A DNA stretch of 64,000 bases. Origin: Pelagilacustribacter sp045567335 (GTDB lineage Bacteria > Pseudomonadota > Alphaproteobacteria > Pelagibacterales > Pelagibacteraceae). A program made the translations under genes and the position numbers. Position 1 is the stretch's first letter; each line of letters starts with the position of its first letter. Below the pieces are notes generated by a model. The model was not told the origin of the DNA. It worked only from the letters and a program-made list of their open reading frames with translations, and made no database searches. The stretch spans positions 283,592-347,591 of the forward strand of contig JBJLCZ010000001.1 of assembly GCA_045567335.1 (NCBI GenBank), read 5' to 3'. Shown here one piece after another: positions 17,753 to 27,366 of this stretch.

Positions 17753-18559
17753 TTAACCTTTGAGCATTTCAGTTGGATTAAAATTAAGCTGTAATTCTTT
17801 CCATTTTTCATATCCTGTAGGAGGTACTTTTAAGGGTTGGCATAATCTCACTGCCCTTAATGCACTCTCTGCTAATATTTTATAAAATTTTTGACCAGGC
17901 TTATTCATTCTAACATGATCTAATATTTCTGATTTTAAAACAGTACCATCTTTTTTCAAGTTAAGTTTAATTCTTACTAAAAGATTCTCATCATAAGGCA
18001 ATCCAAGTGGTACACTCCAGCATCCAAATATTTGTGCTCTTAAAGCATCCTCTTGAGATAATGTTAGTCCAGAGGCAAAGGAATTTTTTACACTACTTTG
18101 AGTTAATTTACTTGAGCTTTTCTCTGTTAACGCAGCCTCTTCTTTAGCTTTATCAATCAATGCAGCTATTTGATTTGTGTCAATTATTTCTTTTTTTTCA
18201 AATTCAGATGATTGTCTTATTTCAGGTTTTACTTCTTCTGGATTTTGTTTTTTTTCAACTAATTTTTTTTTATCTTTTTTTTCATCTGGCATAGGAATTC
18301 TATCTGGTTTTTCTTTTTCTTTTGCAGATGGAGGTGCTTGCTCTGAAACTATTCTTTTTTCTTCTTCTTTAACCTTTTCAATAACTTTTCTAGCTTTTGG
18401 TGCATAAGGTATATTTGTAGCATCTGAAATCTGAATTAATTCAACTGATACTATAGGAGGTAAATCTATTGGTTGTCTAAGCATAAAAGGTAAAGATAAT
18501 ACGGTTAGTAAAATCATAATTGCATGAAGAGAGATAGAATAAATCAAACTTTTTGTCAT
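17753..18559 (-). CDS. tolA: Cell envelope integrity protein TolA
   Basis: An inner-membrane protein with one N-terminal membrane helix (about residues 6-26). A long charged, Pro- and Lys/Glu-rich periplasmic linker (about 55-145) follows. The C-terminal TonB/TolA-type domain contains FGCWSVPLGLPYDENLLVRIKLNLKK, given here only as a position guide (about residues 176-200), and ALRAVRLCQPLKVP. The domain couples the proton motive force from TolQR to Pal. The sequence is diverged, but order between tolR and tolB and the domain layout are decisive. Confidence 0.88.
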   Translation of the reverse strand: MTKSLIYSISLHAIMILLTVLSLPFMLRQPIDLPPIVSVELIQISDATNIPYAPKARKVIEKVKEEEKRIVSEQAPPSAKEKEKPDRIPMPDEKKDKKKLVEKKQNPEEVKPEIRQSSEFEKKEIIDTNQIAALIDKAKEEAALTEKSSSKLTQSSVKNSFASGLTLSQEDALRAQIFGCWSVPLGLPYDENLLVRIKLNLKKDGTVLKSEILDHVRMNKPGQKFYKILAESALRAVRLCQPLKVPPTGYEKWKELQLNFNPTEMLKG

Positions 18560-18566
18560 ATTTCAT

Positions 18567-18980
18567 CTAATTTTTATAAGGCTCAGATATTAATGCTACT
18601 TTAGAAAATCCTGCCCCAGATAATGTTCCCATAACTTCAAGAACTCTTCCATAGTTAATTGTCTTATCGCCTCTTACGTAAATTCTAGTATCTGTTCTAT
18701 TTTTTGCAATTGCTAAAAGTTTAGGAACAATTTTTTTATAAGTAACTTTGTGTTCTTGAATAAATATTTCACCTTTAGAATTTATACTTATAGTTAGTGG
18801 TTCTTGATCATCTGGTAAAGAATCCGCTGCGGACTCGGGTAAGTCTACCTGAACACCGACAGTTAGTAGTGGTGCTGTTACCATAAAAATAATTAAAAGA
18901 ACCAACATTACATCTACAAATGGTGTAACATTGATTTCACTCATTGGTTCGTTTCTTGAGCGTTTAAAATTAAAAGCCAT
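18567..18980 (-). CDS. tolR: Proton-channel protein TolR (ExbD/TolR family)
   Basis: A 137-residue inner-membrane protein. It has the ISEINVTPFVDVMLVLLIIFMVTAPLL-type start: the membrane Asp in PFVDVMLV carries protons with TolQ. A small periplasmic domain (YVRGDKTINYGRVLEVM) follows. It lies four bases after tolQ and seven before tolA. ExbD is the alternative but the tol neighbours settle it. Confidence 0.95.
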   Translation of the reverse strand: MAFNFKRSRNEPMSEINVTPFVDVMLVLLIIFMVTAPLLTVGVQVDLPESAADSLPDDQEPLTISINSKGEIFIQEHKVTYKKIVPKLLAIAKNRTDTRIYVRGDKTINYGRVLEVMGTLSGAGFSKVALISEPYKN

Positions 18981-18984
18981 AAAT

Positions 18985-19665
18985 TTAAATTATTGATAAA
19001 AATCTTTTACAAAAATTATCTATTCTTGAAACATATCTTTTAGATTCACTATTAAATTTATTGTATGCTACTACTGCAGGTATCGCAGCTAATAAACCTA
19101 AAGCTGTAGCAAATAAAGCCTCCGCAATACCTGGGGCAACTATTGCTAAACTAGTGTTTCTAGAAATTGCTATCGATTGGAAAGAATTCATTATTCCCCA
19201 AACGGTTCCGAACAATCCAATGAAAGGAGCGGTAGACCCAACAGTCGCTAAAAAAGTAAAATTTTTTTCAATAGACTTGATTTGATTATCAACTGAAATT
19301 TCTAAAATTCTTTCAACTCTTGCAGATTGTACAGCGGAAGATTTATTTTTAGTTTTAATTAATTCTGTCATTGCTGATTTAAAAATATTAGTTACGGGAT
19401 CTTGAGATTTAGATGGTAAACTATTGCTAAAACTTTCTGCAGATTTTGCTTTCCAAAATTTATTTTCAAATTCTTCTGTTGAAGCATTTATTTTTTTAAA
19501 TAATCTATATTTGTCAAAAATTAGAGCCCAGGAATAAACTGAGCTAGCTAGTAAAATTATAATTACAGATTTAACTACGAAATCAGCTCGTAAGAATAAT
19601 TGCCATAATGAAAAATCTGTATTACCACCCAATCCAACAACCTGTGCTGCTATATCTTGTTCCAT
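18985..19665 (-). CDS. tolQ: Proton-channel protein TolQ (ExbB/TolQ family)
   Basis: A 226-residue membrane protein with three membrane helices: near residue 30 and then the pair GSTAPFIGLFGTVWGIMNSF and ALFATALGLLAAIPAVVAYN. These are family signatures containing the conserved Thr of the proton path. First gene of the minus-strand tolQRAB-pal-cpoB series. A 67-base gap separates it from ruvC and should hold the promoter, although I see no convincing -35/-10 pair. Confidence 0.96.
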   Translation of the reverse strand: MEQDIAAQVVGLGGNTDFSLWQLFLRADFVVKSVIIILLASSVYSWALIFDKYRLFKKINASTEEFENKFWKAKSAESFSNSLPSKSQDPVTNIFKSAMTELIKTKNKSSAVQSARVERILEISVDNQIKSIEKNFTFLATVGSTAPFIGLFGTVWGIMNSFQSIAISRNTSLAIVAPGIAEALFATALGLLAAIPAVVAYNKFNSESKRYVSRIDNFCKRFLSII

Positions 19666-19732
19666 TTCAAATCATTACTTTTAGATTGTGTCATCAATTT
19701 GGCGCTTTTTATAAGAATTTTACTGTAGCTGA

Positions 19733-20227
19733 TTACTTATGATCTTCAGCCATGCGTGTTTCACTGAAAAATCTTGCGATTAATATAGCATCTGACTTGT
19801 TTACATCTTTTTTTTTCGAAAGCTGTTCTACAATTAATGGGTACATTTCGATTGCTTTTGTTCTGCTAGCATCTTTAGAAGAATTAATTAATTCAAAATG
19901 TTTTTTCCATTTCGAGGGTCTTACAAAAAAAATAGGCAGCCCTAAAGCAGCACAAACACCCTTTATAGCTCCAAAAGTTTGGCCAAAATTAAACATGCTT
20001 GTCACACCTTGCCCTGGCATAGCATTAACCTGCTCTACTACAATTGAAATATCATCTTTATTTGAAATATTTTCTTTTAATATTTTTACTAACTGTGCGC
20101 TATTTAATTGTTTTTTATTTTTTTTACCGTCAGGCATAGTAGGCATATCAAATAATTCTATAACCTTGTTATTTTCTAAAATTGCTATTGCTCCGCTTAG
20201 ACCTGGATCTATTCCAATTATTTTCAT
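19733..20227 (-). CDS. ruvC: Holliday junction resolvase RuvC
   Basis: An RNase H-fold endonuclease of 164 residues that cuts Holliday junctions. GIDPGLSGAIAI at the N-terminus holds the first catalytic Asp, VVEQVNAMPGQGVTSMFNFG the Glu, and KSDAILIARF the C-terminal acidic pair. It follows yebC with a three-base gap, the common yebC-ruvC order. ruvA and ruvB are not next to it. Confidence 0.93.
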   Translation of the reverse strand: MKIIGIDPGLSGAIAILENNKVIELFDMPTMPDGKKNKKQLNSAQLVKILKENISNKDDISIVVEQVNAMPGQGVTSMFNFGQTFGAIKGVCAALGLPIFFVRPSKWKKHFELINSSKDASRTKAIEMYPLIVEQLSKKKDVNKSDAILIARFFSETRMAEDHK

Positions 20228-20230
20228 AAA

Positions 20231-20956
20231 TTACTCTATTTCAATACTACAATTAATGAAAGTATTTTGCACATCATCATCTTCATCTAAAGCTTCAAGT
20301 ATTTGTAAAATTTTTTTCTTTTGTTCATTGTTTAATTTTATATAATTATGGGGTCTCCATTCAATACCAAAATAATTTAAAGTATCTACTTTTTTTTCAA
20401 TTTCAGTTTTTACTTTATAAAAATCCTCTTTTTCAGAAATAATTTCGTGAAATTTAATTTTACTGTTACAATCCTTCGCTCCAGCTTTTATTGCTAATTC
20501 TAACATTTCTTCATCAGAAAACTTATCTTTGGGAACTCGAATTACACCACAACTAAAAAAAAAATGAGAGGTTGAACCTGTTTCTCCTAGCCTGCCTCCA
20601 TTTTTTTGTAATATAGTTCTTATAGTAGAGGCAGATCTATTTTTATTATCGGTTAATGTTTCTATTATTAAAGCTACGTTAAAAGGACCAAAACCTTCAT
20701 ACCTTAAATTTTGATAATTTTGATTAAGATCAATTTCAGATTTACTTATCGCTCGACTAATATTTTCTTTTGGCATGTTGGATTGTTTAGCAGCTTGTAT
20801 TGCAGAGCGGAGTCTTGGATTCATATTAGGATCTTTATCTCCTAACTTAGCTGCAACTGTTATTTCTCTTGATAATTTAGAAAATATTTTAGATCTCTCT
20901 TTGTCTTGTCTACCTTTTTTATGCTTAATTCCTGCCCAATGAGAGTGACCAGCCAT
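20231..20956 (-). CDS. YebC/PmpR family DNA-binding protein
   Basis: A 241-residue TACO1/YebC protein with the invariant N-terminus MAGHSHWAGIKHKKGRQDKER. RLRSAIQAAKQSNMPKENISRAI and LTDNKNRSASTIRTILQKNGG are also typical. Members are described both as transcription regulators and, for the TACO1 group, as ribosome-associated factors that relieve stalling; the sequence does not say which applies. Confidence 0.95.
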   Translation of the reverse strand: MAGHSHWAGIKHKKGRQDKERSKIFSKLSREITVAAKLGDKDPNMNPRLRSAIQAAKQSNMPKENISRAISKSEIDLNQNYQNLRYEGFGPFNVALIIETLTDNKNRSASTIRTILQKNGGRLGETGSTSHFFFSCGVIRVPKDKFSDEEMLELAIKAGAKDCNSKIKFHEIISEKEDFYKVKTEIEKKVDTLNYFGIEWRPHNYIKLNNEQKKKILQILEALDEDDDVQNTFINCSIEIE

Positions 20957-20960
20957 AAGA

Positions 20961-21767
20961 TTAATTATTTAATACTCCACCATTGATATATCTCTCAACT
21001 TTTTTTGCTAAACCTGTTTCTTCATCTGCTTCTATAATTAAACCTGAGAGAGTTGATACCCCGTCAGCTGGAAAATGATTTTTTGCGTCTTTTTTTTTAA
21101 AAAATTTCATAATTGAATTTTCTTTATTCATACCAATTACAGAATTGTAGTCTCCGCACATTCCTATATCAGTTTGAAATGCAGTTCCGCTGTTTAAAAT
21201 TCTGCTATCTGCGGTTGGGACATGCGTATGTGTGCCAACTACTGCTGTCGCTTTTCCATCAAAAAAATGACCGATAGCCATTTTTTCACTTGTAATTTCA
21301 CCGTGGAAATCAACAACTATAAAATCCGAACTTTCTTTTAATTTAATTTTTTTTTGTAATTCTTTAGCCGCTAGAAATGCATCTTCTGTTTTTCTCATAA
21401 ATACATTGCCCATTAAATTTATTACCGCAATTTTAAATCTTTTATTTTTACACAAAAAAATTCCATGCCCCCTACCTGGTGACCCTTTAGCAATATTTTC
21501 AGGCCTTAATAATCTTTTTTCTTTTGAAATAAAATCTATTATTTCATTTTTATCCCATATATGATTTCCAGAAGTTATTACATCTACGCCAAATTTAAAA
21601 AAACTTTCAGCAATATCTTTTGTTATACCTTTACCGTCATCAGCAGCATTTTCTCCGTTAAGAACAGTAAAATCAATATTTTTGGTTTTTATCAATTTTA
21701 AAAGATTTTGCTCAATTGCTCTTCTACCTGTCGGACCCATCACGTCTCCTAAAATCAAAATATTCAT
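20961..21767 (-). CDS. YmdB-type metallophosphoesterase (TIGR00282)
   Basis: A calcineurin-like metal phosphoesterase of 268 residues with the motif set of the YmdB group: ILILGDVMGPTGRRAIEQ, NGENAADDGKGIT, TSGNHIWD, VVDFHGEITSEK and VVGTHTHVPTADSRIL. Characterised relatives hydrolyse 2',3'-cyclic nucleotides or related cAMP species. It overlaps the upstream cyclo-ligase gene by four bases, so they are translated together. Confidence 0.9.
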   Translation of the reverse strand: MNILILGDVMGPTGRRAIEQNLLKLIKTKNIDFTVLNGENAADDGKGITKDIAESFFKFGVDVITSGNHIWDKNEIIDFISKEKRLLRPENIAKGSPGRGHGIFLCKNKRFKIAVINLMGNVFMRKTEDAFLAAKELQKKIKLKESSDFIVVDFHGEITSEKMAIGHFFDGKATAVVGTHTHVPTADSRILNSGTAFQTDIGMCGDYNSVIGMNKENSIMKFFKKKDAKNHFPADGVSTLSGLIIEADEETGLAKKVERYINGGVLNN

Positions 21768-22327
21768 TTTTTAATAATTCCTTTTTCAGTCAAGATATAA
21801 TTCATTTTTACATCAAAACTTGATACAGGAAGTTTATCATATTTTTGAAAAGAAAATGCAACTCCTACAGTTAAAATTTTTTTATTTTTTTTTAAATATT
21901 TATTGAGATAATTGTCATAAAAACCTTTTCCATATCCCAATCTATGATTATTTTTATCAAAGGCTAGTAAGGGAATTATTGCTACATTAGGTATTAATGA
22001 TTTTTTTTGTAAATTAGGTTCAAGCATGCCATATTTATTTACTTTGAGAATTTCTAAAGACTTCCATTTATAGAAATTCATATTATTTTTTTTTTTAATA
22101 GCTGGAAGCAAGGTTATAATATTTTTTTTTTTATGAATTAGTTCTAACAATTTTAACAAATCTACCTCAAAATTAGAGGGATAATAAATAGATAAATATA
22201 TTGTTTTTTTTTTAAATTTTTTTTTTAATTGATTTATGAGTGGAGGAAAAAAATTTTTATCTATATTAAAATAATTTTTTTGTCTTATTTTTGAAAATTT
22301 TTTTCTAAGCTTATCCTTGTTCAACAT
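21764..22327 (-). CDS. 5-formyltetrahydrofolate cyclo-ligase
   Basis: Converts 5-formyl-THF to 5,10-methenyl-THF with ATP. The 187-residue protein has the basic N-terminus with the Lys/Arg phosphate-binding KLRKKFSKIR and the C-terminal signature DKNNHRLGYGKGFYDNYL. It lies immediately after zapA. In gammaproteobacteria the same pair flanks 6S RNA, but here no bases are left between the zapA stop and this start. Confidence 0.9.
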   Translation of the reverse strand: MLNKDKLRKKFSKIRQKNYFNIDKNFFPPLINQLKKKFKKKTIYLSIYYPSNFEVDLLKLLELIHKKKNIITLLPAIKKKNNMNFYKWKSLEILKVNKYGMLEPNLQKKSLIPNVAIIPLLAFDKNNHRLGYGKGFYDNYLNKYLKKNKKILTVGVAFSFQKYDKLPVSSFDVKMNYILTEKGIIKK

Positions 22328-22774
22328 TTACTGCGTTTTAACGCCATTGCCAGTATTTTTAATTATTGTTTCAAGAGATTTTGTAGTTTTGTCTAACATT
22401 GACTCGTATAAACTATTATTTTCTTCAATATTTTTCTTAAAATTATCAATTTCTTCATTTAATGAATTAATTTCAATATCTTTTTTGCCTTTATATTCAA
22501 TTGCTAATGATTTTAATTCTTTAAATTTTTTAGCTAATTCATCTAATTTAATTTTTTGAGCACTAACTTTTTGCTTTAAATTAAAATAGTCATCAATAAT
22601 TTGAATAGTAGTAATTAATAAAAGTTTATTTTCACCAATGTTTCCTAATTTATCTTTTAACTCTTTATACTTCTTGTCTAAAAAAAGTGTTAATTTTTTT
22701 AAAGACTCCTCTTGTCCATCATCACACGAAAGCAGATAATCTTTGTTGTTAAATTTAATGTTTACATTTGCCAT
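22328..22774 (-). CDS. zapA: Cell division protein ZapA
   Basis: A 148-residue FtsZ-ring stabiliser. The N-terminal ZapA domain (NVNIKFNNKDYLLSCDDGQEESL) is followed by LLLITTIQIIDDYFNLKQ and a long C-terminal coiled coil that mediates dimer or tetramer assembly. Its start overlaps the preceding coiled-coil gene by 13 bases. Confidence 0.9.
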   Translation of the reverse strand: MANVNIKFNNKDYLLSCDDGQEESLKKLTLFLDKKYKELKDKLGNIGENKLLLITTIQIIDDYFNLKQKVSAQKIKLDELAKKFKELKSLAIEYKGKKDIEINSLNEEIDNFKKNIEENNSLYESMLDKTTKSLETIIKNTGNGVKTQ

Positions 22775-23085
22775 TTTTCTATTTCCTCTACTAAATGTTC
22801 TGTTTCTTGGCTTAGTTCATCTATTTCTTGATCAAACTTTTTTTCTTTATCAGATTTAGTATTAAGATCTTCTTGTAATCTAATCATTTTATTTTTTAAT
22901 TGTTCGTGTTCTCTTAATATATCCCGATATTTTTTTTCTATTGCTTTTTTTTCTCTTTCTAATTGATTTTTTTCAGATTGAATTTTCTCTTTATCAAAAG
23001 ATGGTTGTGAATAACTAATAGTTAAATCACTTAATTTATCTATTAATTTATTTAAATTTTTTTCTTTATTTTCTAAATTGTTCAT
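22762..23085 (-). CDS. Coiled-coil protein, DUF4164-like
   Basis: A 107-residue, highly charged protein that is predicted to be almost entirely coiled coil (heptads from about residue 5 to 105). Its position just upstream of and overlapping zapA matches the short DUF4164 coiled-coil protein of many alphaproteobacteria, so a role in division is a fair guess from context. No catalytic motif is visible. Only 58 bases separate its start from the divergent tkt gene. Confidence 0.7.
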   Translation of the reverse strand: MNNLENKEKNLNKLIDKLSDLTISYSQPSFDKEKIQSEKNQLEREKKAIEKKYRDILREHEQLKNKMIRLQEDLNTKSDKEKKFDQEIDELSQETEHLVEEIEKWQM

Positions 23086-23143
23086 TTAATTTTATATCAT
23101 AATATTGATATAGATAGTTTAAGTCTATATAGGTAATCAAATA

Positions 23144-25126
23144 GTGAACATAAAATTTAATCAATTAACAAACGCAATAAGATTTTTATCGATTGACGCT
23201 GTACAAAAAGCAAATTCTGGTCATCCAGGTATGCCTATGGGTATGGCAGATGTTGCTACAGTATTATTCAAATACCACCTGAGGTTTAATCCAAAAAATC
23301 CTGGTTGGATTAATCGAGATAGATTTATTTTATCAGCAGGTCACGGTTCGATGCTTTTATACTCTTTATTATATTTAACTGGATATGAAAGTATTTCTTT
23401 AGAAGATATAAAAAAATTTAGACAGCTTAAATCAATTTGCGCTGGTCATCCAGAATATGTTAAGGGATCAGGCATTGAAACTACTACTGGTCCCCTTGGT
23501 CAAGGATTAGGTAATTCAGTTGGCATGGCTATAGCTGAAGAAATTTATAGGAAAAAATTTGGCTCAACATTAATTAATAACAAAACATACGTTATTGCAA
23601 GTGATGGTGATTTGATGGAGGGAATTAGCCATGAAGCATTAAGTTTGGCTGGTCATCTCAAATTAAAAAATTTAATAGTTTTTTTTGATAACAATAAGAT
23701 CTCTATAGATGGATCTACTTCTTTAAGTGTTTCAGATAATTATAAAAAAAGATTTGAGTCTTATGGTTGGAACTTTATAGAAGTTAATGGTCATAACGAA
23801 AAACAAATTTCAAAAGCTATTACAAAAGCTTCAAAATCTACAAAACCGACATTAATATCTTGTAAAACAATCATTGGTTTTGGTTCTCCGAATAAATCTG
23901 GAAAATCCTCTTCGCATGGTTCTCCACTAGGTGAAGAGGAGATATCTTTGGTTAGAAAAAAATTAAAATGGAAAAGTGAACCTTTCTCTATACCTGATGA
24001 TATTTTAACAACTTGGAGAGAAATTGGAAAAAAAGGAGCTTTTTTAGAGAAAGAATGGCGAAAGAGCCTAGATAAAAAGAATAATAAAATAAAGAATGAA
24101 TTAGAAAAATTTCTAACAGAGCCCAACTTTGTTGAGTTAGAGAAAGTGATAAATAAAGAAAAAATAAGATATTTTGAATCAAAACCAAATATGGCTACTA
24201 GGCAGTGTTCACAATCAGTTATTGAAACTATTACAAATCTTTTTCCAGAATTAATTGGAGGTTCCGCTGATCTAAGTGGATCTAATAATACCAAAACTGC
24301 TAATTCAAAAATAATAAATTCAAAAAATTTTAATGGTAACTATATACATTATGGTGTTAGAGAACATGGAATGGCAGCTACTATGAATGGATTAGCCCTG
24401 TATGGTGGATTAATTCCTTATGGTGGAACATTTTTAATTTTTTCTGATTACTGCAAACCATCTATAAGGTTGTCGGCATTGATGGGTTTAAAGGTTATAT
24501 ATATTTTTTCTCATGATTCTATTGGGCTTGGAGAAGATGGCCCTACCCATCAACCTATAGAACAACTAGAAGGATTAAGAGCAATACCAAATCTAAATGT
24601 CTTTCGCCCCGCTGATATTAATGAAACTCTTGAATGTTGGGAGATAGCTTTAAAAAGTAAAAATACCCCAAGTGTAATTGCCTTATCAAGACAAAAACTG
24701 CCTTATATAAATCCAAGTTTATCTAATAAAAATAAGTGTGCGCTAGGTGCTTATGAAATTAAAATAACTTCTCACGAAAGTAAAGTTACCATAGTTGCCT
24801 CGGGTTCAGAGGTAGAATTAGCTCTTGAAACACAAAAACAATTAAAAGAAAATAATATAGACTCAAAAGTAATTTCAATGCCATGTCAAGAATTGTTCAA
24901 TAACCAATCTACAGAATATAAAGAAAATATTTTAGAAAAAGATACTTTAGTAGTAACTTTGGAAGCAGGTGGAATTAGCTCTTGGAGTAAGTATTTAGGA
25001 AATAATGGTTTTAGTTTAGGCGTTAAATCATTTGGGGAAAGCGCACCATATAAAGAAGTATATGATCATTTTGATTTAACTAGTGAAAAAATAGTCACTT
25101 TGATACAAAAATTACTTAGAAAATAG
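23144..25126 (+). CDS. tkt: Transketolase
   Basis: A thiamine diphosphate enzyme of the non-oxidative pentose phosphate pathway. The GTG start at 23144 has an AGG nine bases upstream, and no ATG fits better. Motifs: DAVQKANSGHPGMPMG near the N-terminus, TGPLGQGLGNSVGMA, the ThDP fold GDGDLMEGISHEAL...NN, HDSIGLGEDGPTHQP and a full C-terminal domain. At 660 residues it is of normal length. It heads a plus-strand carbon-metabolism run of tkt, pgk and fba. Confidence 0.97.
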   Translation: MNIKFNQLTNAIRFLSIDAVQKANSGHPGMPMGMADVATVLFKYHLRFNPKNPGWINRDRFILSAGHGSMLLYSLLYLTGYESISLEDIKKFRQLKSICAGHPEYVKGSGIETTTGPLGQGLGNSVGMAIAEEIYRKKFGSTLINNKTYVIASDGDLMEGISHEALSLAGHLKLKNLIVFFDNNKISIDGSTSLSVSDNYKKRFESYGWNFIEVNGHNEKQISKAITKASKSTKPTLISCKTIIGFGSPNKSGKSSSHGSPLGEEEISLVRKKLKWKSEPFSIPDDILTTWREIGKKGAFLEKEWRKSLDKKNNKIKNELEKFLTEPNFVELEKVINKEKIRYFESKPNMATRQCSQSVIETITNLFPELIGGSADLSGSNNTKTANSKIINSKNFNGNYIHYGVREHGMAATMNGLALYGGLIPYGGTFLIFSDYCKPSIRLSALMGLKVIYIFSHDSIGLGEDGPTHQPIEQLEGLRAIPNLNVFRPADINETLECWEIALKSKNTPSVIALSRQKLPYINPSLSNKNKCALGAYEIKITSHESKVTIVASGSEVELALETQKQLKENNIDSKVISMPCQELFNNQSTEYKENILEKDTLVVTLEAGGISSWSKYLGNNGFSLGVKSFGESAPYKEVYDHFDLTSEKIVTLIQKLLRK

Positions 25127-25141
25127 TTTTTAAAATTAATA

Positions 25142-26335
25142 ATGTCTGGAATAAATTATCTACCTGAAGATCTTGATATAAAAAATAAATCTATAATAGT
25201 TCGTTTAGACTTAAATGTTCCAATAATTAATAATAAAATACAAGATTTTACAAGAATTTTAACTTCTTTGCCTTTGTTAGAAAATTTAATAAAAAGAAAA
25301 GCTAAAGTAATAATTATTACTCATTTGGGTAGACCAGAAGGAGTAAAAAATAAAGATTTGTCCTTAGTTCCGATTTACAAATTTTTAAAAGAAAAAATTA
25401 ACACTAATATTTATTTCTTTATGGGAAATATTGACAAAGAAACTAAAGAAAAAAGTTCTTACTTAAAATCAGGTGAAATACTTTTGATAGATAATATTAG
25501 GTTTTTTAAAGGAGAAAGTGAAAATGACGAAAGTTTTGCAAAAATATTATCTTCTCTCGGCGAGATTTACATTAATGATGCTTTTTCTTGTTCACATAGA
25601 AAACAAGCATCAATTCATAAAATAACAAAATATATCAATAAATGTTATGGAGGTCCTCTTTTAAAAAATGAATTGAAAGCAATAAATTTAGTGATAAAAG
25701 ATAAAAAAATTCCTGTAACCTGTATTATTGGAGGTTCTAAAATATCTACAAAAATAAACGTTATTTCTAACCTTATCTCTAATGTAAATAACATTGTAAT
25801 AGTTGGGGCTATGGCTAATAATTTTTTAGCATTTAAAGGATTAGAAGTTGGAAAATCATTAATTGAAAAAAATTCAAATATGATTATTGAAAGGATTTAT
25901 TCTGAGGCAAAAAAAAAAAATTGCAAAATTATTATTCCATTGGATTGTAGCGTATCAACAAATTTAGAAGGAGATTCATTTTCAAAAAAAAACGCTGATA
26001 AAATTAATAAAAATGAATTGATATTAGATATCGGGCCTAAAACAATTAAAGAAATAGAGGAAATTATAGATAAGTCTAATACTGTATTATGGAATGGGCC
26101 AGCTGGATATTTTGAAAACAGAAAATTTGCCTTAGGAACGAATTCTATAGCAAACAAAATATCTGAAAATACAATAAATAATTCTTTAATTTCTATCCTA
26201 GGAGGTGGTGATACATTGTCAGCGATTAATAAAATCGAAAGAAAATTAAAATTTACTCACTTATCAACAGCAGGTGGGGCATTTTTAGAATACTTGGAAG
26301 GAAAAGACTTGCCTGGACTTAGTGTTTTAAAATAA
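25142..26335 (+). CDS. pgk: Phosphoglycerate kinase
   Basis: Interconverts 1,3-bisphosphoglycerate and 3-phosphoglycerate in glycolysis and gluconeogenesis. The 397-residue sequence has VRLDLNVPI, THLGRPEG, DNIRFFKGE, NDAFSCSHRKQAS, the nucleotide site GGSKISTKI and LGGGDTLSA near the end. It lies 15 bases after tkt and 10 before fba. No glyceraldehyde-3-phosphate dehydrogenase gene is present between tkt and pgk, where many relatives have one. Confidence 0.97.
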   Translation: MSGINYLPEDLDIKNKSIIVRLDLNVPIINNKIQDFTRILTSLPLLENLIKRKAKVIIITHLGRPEGVKNKDLSLVPIYKFLKEKINTNIYFFMGNIDKETKEKSSYLKSGEILLIDNIRFFKGESENDESFAKILSSLGEIYINDAFSCSHRKQASIHKITKYINKCYGGPLLKNELKAINLVIKDKKIPVTCIIGGSKISTKINVISNLISNVNNIVIVGAMANNFLAFKGLEVGKSLIEKNSNMIIERIYSEAKKKNCKIIIPLDCSVSTNLEGDSFSKKNADKINKNELILDIGPKTIKEIEEIIDKSNTVLWNGPAGYFENRKFALGTNSIANKISENTINNSLISILGGGDTLSAINKIERKLKFTHLSTAGGAFLEYLEGKDLPGLSVLK

Positions 26336-26345
26336 ATACTAATTT

Positions 26346-27362
26346 ATGACTTTGGAAGAAATTGCAAAAAAAATGTGTGCTAAAGGAAAAGGAATATTAG
26401 CTGCCGATGAAAGCACTGGAACTATAGCCAAAAGATTTAAAAGTATTAATGTTGTTAATACAGAAGATAATAGACTAGCTTTTAGACAATCTCTTTTTAG
26501 CTCTATAGCTATGAAACAATTTATCGGTGGAGTAATTTTATTTGACGAAACAATCAAACAAAAAACATCTTCTGGAATGACCATACCTGAATTAATAAAA
26601 AAAAATGATTCAATACCTGGAATTAAAGTTGATAAAGGAGCTAAAACTCTTTCTGGTTCATCTGAGGAGACAGTTACTGAAGGTCTAGATGGTTTAAGAG
26701 AAAGACTTAAAGAATATTATGATCTTGGTGCAAGATTTACAAAATGGAGAGCAGTTTACAAAATAGACAAGAATTATCCATCTACCCAAGCAATAAAATC
26801 AAATGCTCATGCATTAGCAAGGTATGCGGCTTTGGTTCAAGAATCAAATATGGTTCCGATAATTGAACCAGAAGTTTTAATGGACGGATCTCATGATATT
26901 GATAAATGCTACGAGGTAACAACCAATGTATTAAATGAGTGTTTCAATGAGTTAGAAATTCATAAAGTTAATTTAAAAGGTACAGTGTTAAAACCTAATA
27001 TGATTTTACCTGGTTCAAATTGTCAAAAAAAAATAGACTCAGAGGATATAGCTAAAAAAACTTTAAATTGTTTAAAAAAAAATGTTCCAAGTCAAGTTCC
27101 AGGTATAGCATTTTTATCTGGTGGACAGTCAGAAATAGAGGCTAGTAAAAATTTAAATGAAATAAATAAAATTAATGATACTAATTTTCTTATAACTTTT
27201 TCATATGGCAGAGGATTACAGGCGAGTGCTTTAAAAGCTTTTGGCAAAAATCAAAATGATATAGAAAATATTCAATCTGTTTTTGCTCATAGAGCAAAAA
27301 TGAACGGGCTTTGTTCAAAAGGTGAATGGTCTGAAAAATTAGAAAAAGAAACAGCTGCTTAG
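26346..27362 (+). CDS. Class I fructose-bisphosphate aldolase
   Basis: A Schiff-base aldolase of 338 residues. The conserved ADESTGTIAKRF start, GARFTKWRAVYKI and the lysine in GTVLKPNMILPG (Schiff base) identify the eukaryote-like class I family rather than the zinc class II enzyme. FLSGGQSEIEAS and SYGRGLQASALKAF complete the pattern. It ends four bases before the thiE-like gene. Confidence 0.95.
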   Translation: MTLEEIAKKMCAKGKGILAADESTGTIAKRFKSINVVNTEDNRLAFRQSLFSSIAMKQFIGGVILFDETIKQKTSSGMTIPELIKKNDSIPGIKVDKGAKTLSGSSEETVTEGLDGLRERLKEYYDLGARFTKWRAVYKIDKNYPSTQAIKSNAHALARYAALVQESNMVPIIEPEVLMDGSHDIDKCYEVTTNVLNECFNELEIHKVNLKGTVLKPNMILPGSNCQKKIDSEDIAKKTLNCLKKNVPSQVPGIAFLSGGQSEIEASKNLNEINKINDTNFLITFSYGRGLQASALKAFGKNQNDIENIQSVFAHRAKMNGLCSKGEWSEKLEKETAA

Positions 27363-27366
27363 TTAA

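Noticed and set aside
19752..20345. A 197-codon plus-strand frame opposite ruvC and yebC
   Set aside because: It is antisense to two well-supported genes, shows no family motif and owes its length to the codon pattern of the true strand.
21764..22774. A 6S RNA gene between zapA and the cyclo-ligase, as in gammaproteobacteria
   Set aside because: The zapA stop directly abuts the cyclo-ligase start, leaving no room for an RNA gene.
23791..24294. A 167-codon minus-strand frame inside tkt
   Set aside because: It lies wholly within the conserved transketolase gene and has no recognisable domain or ribosome site.
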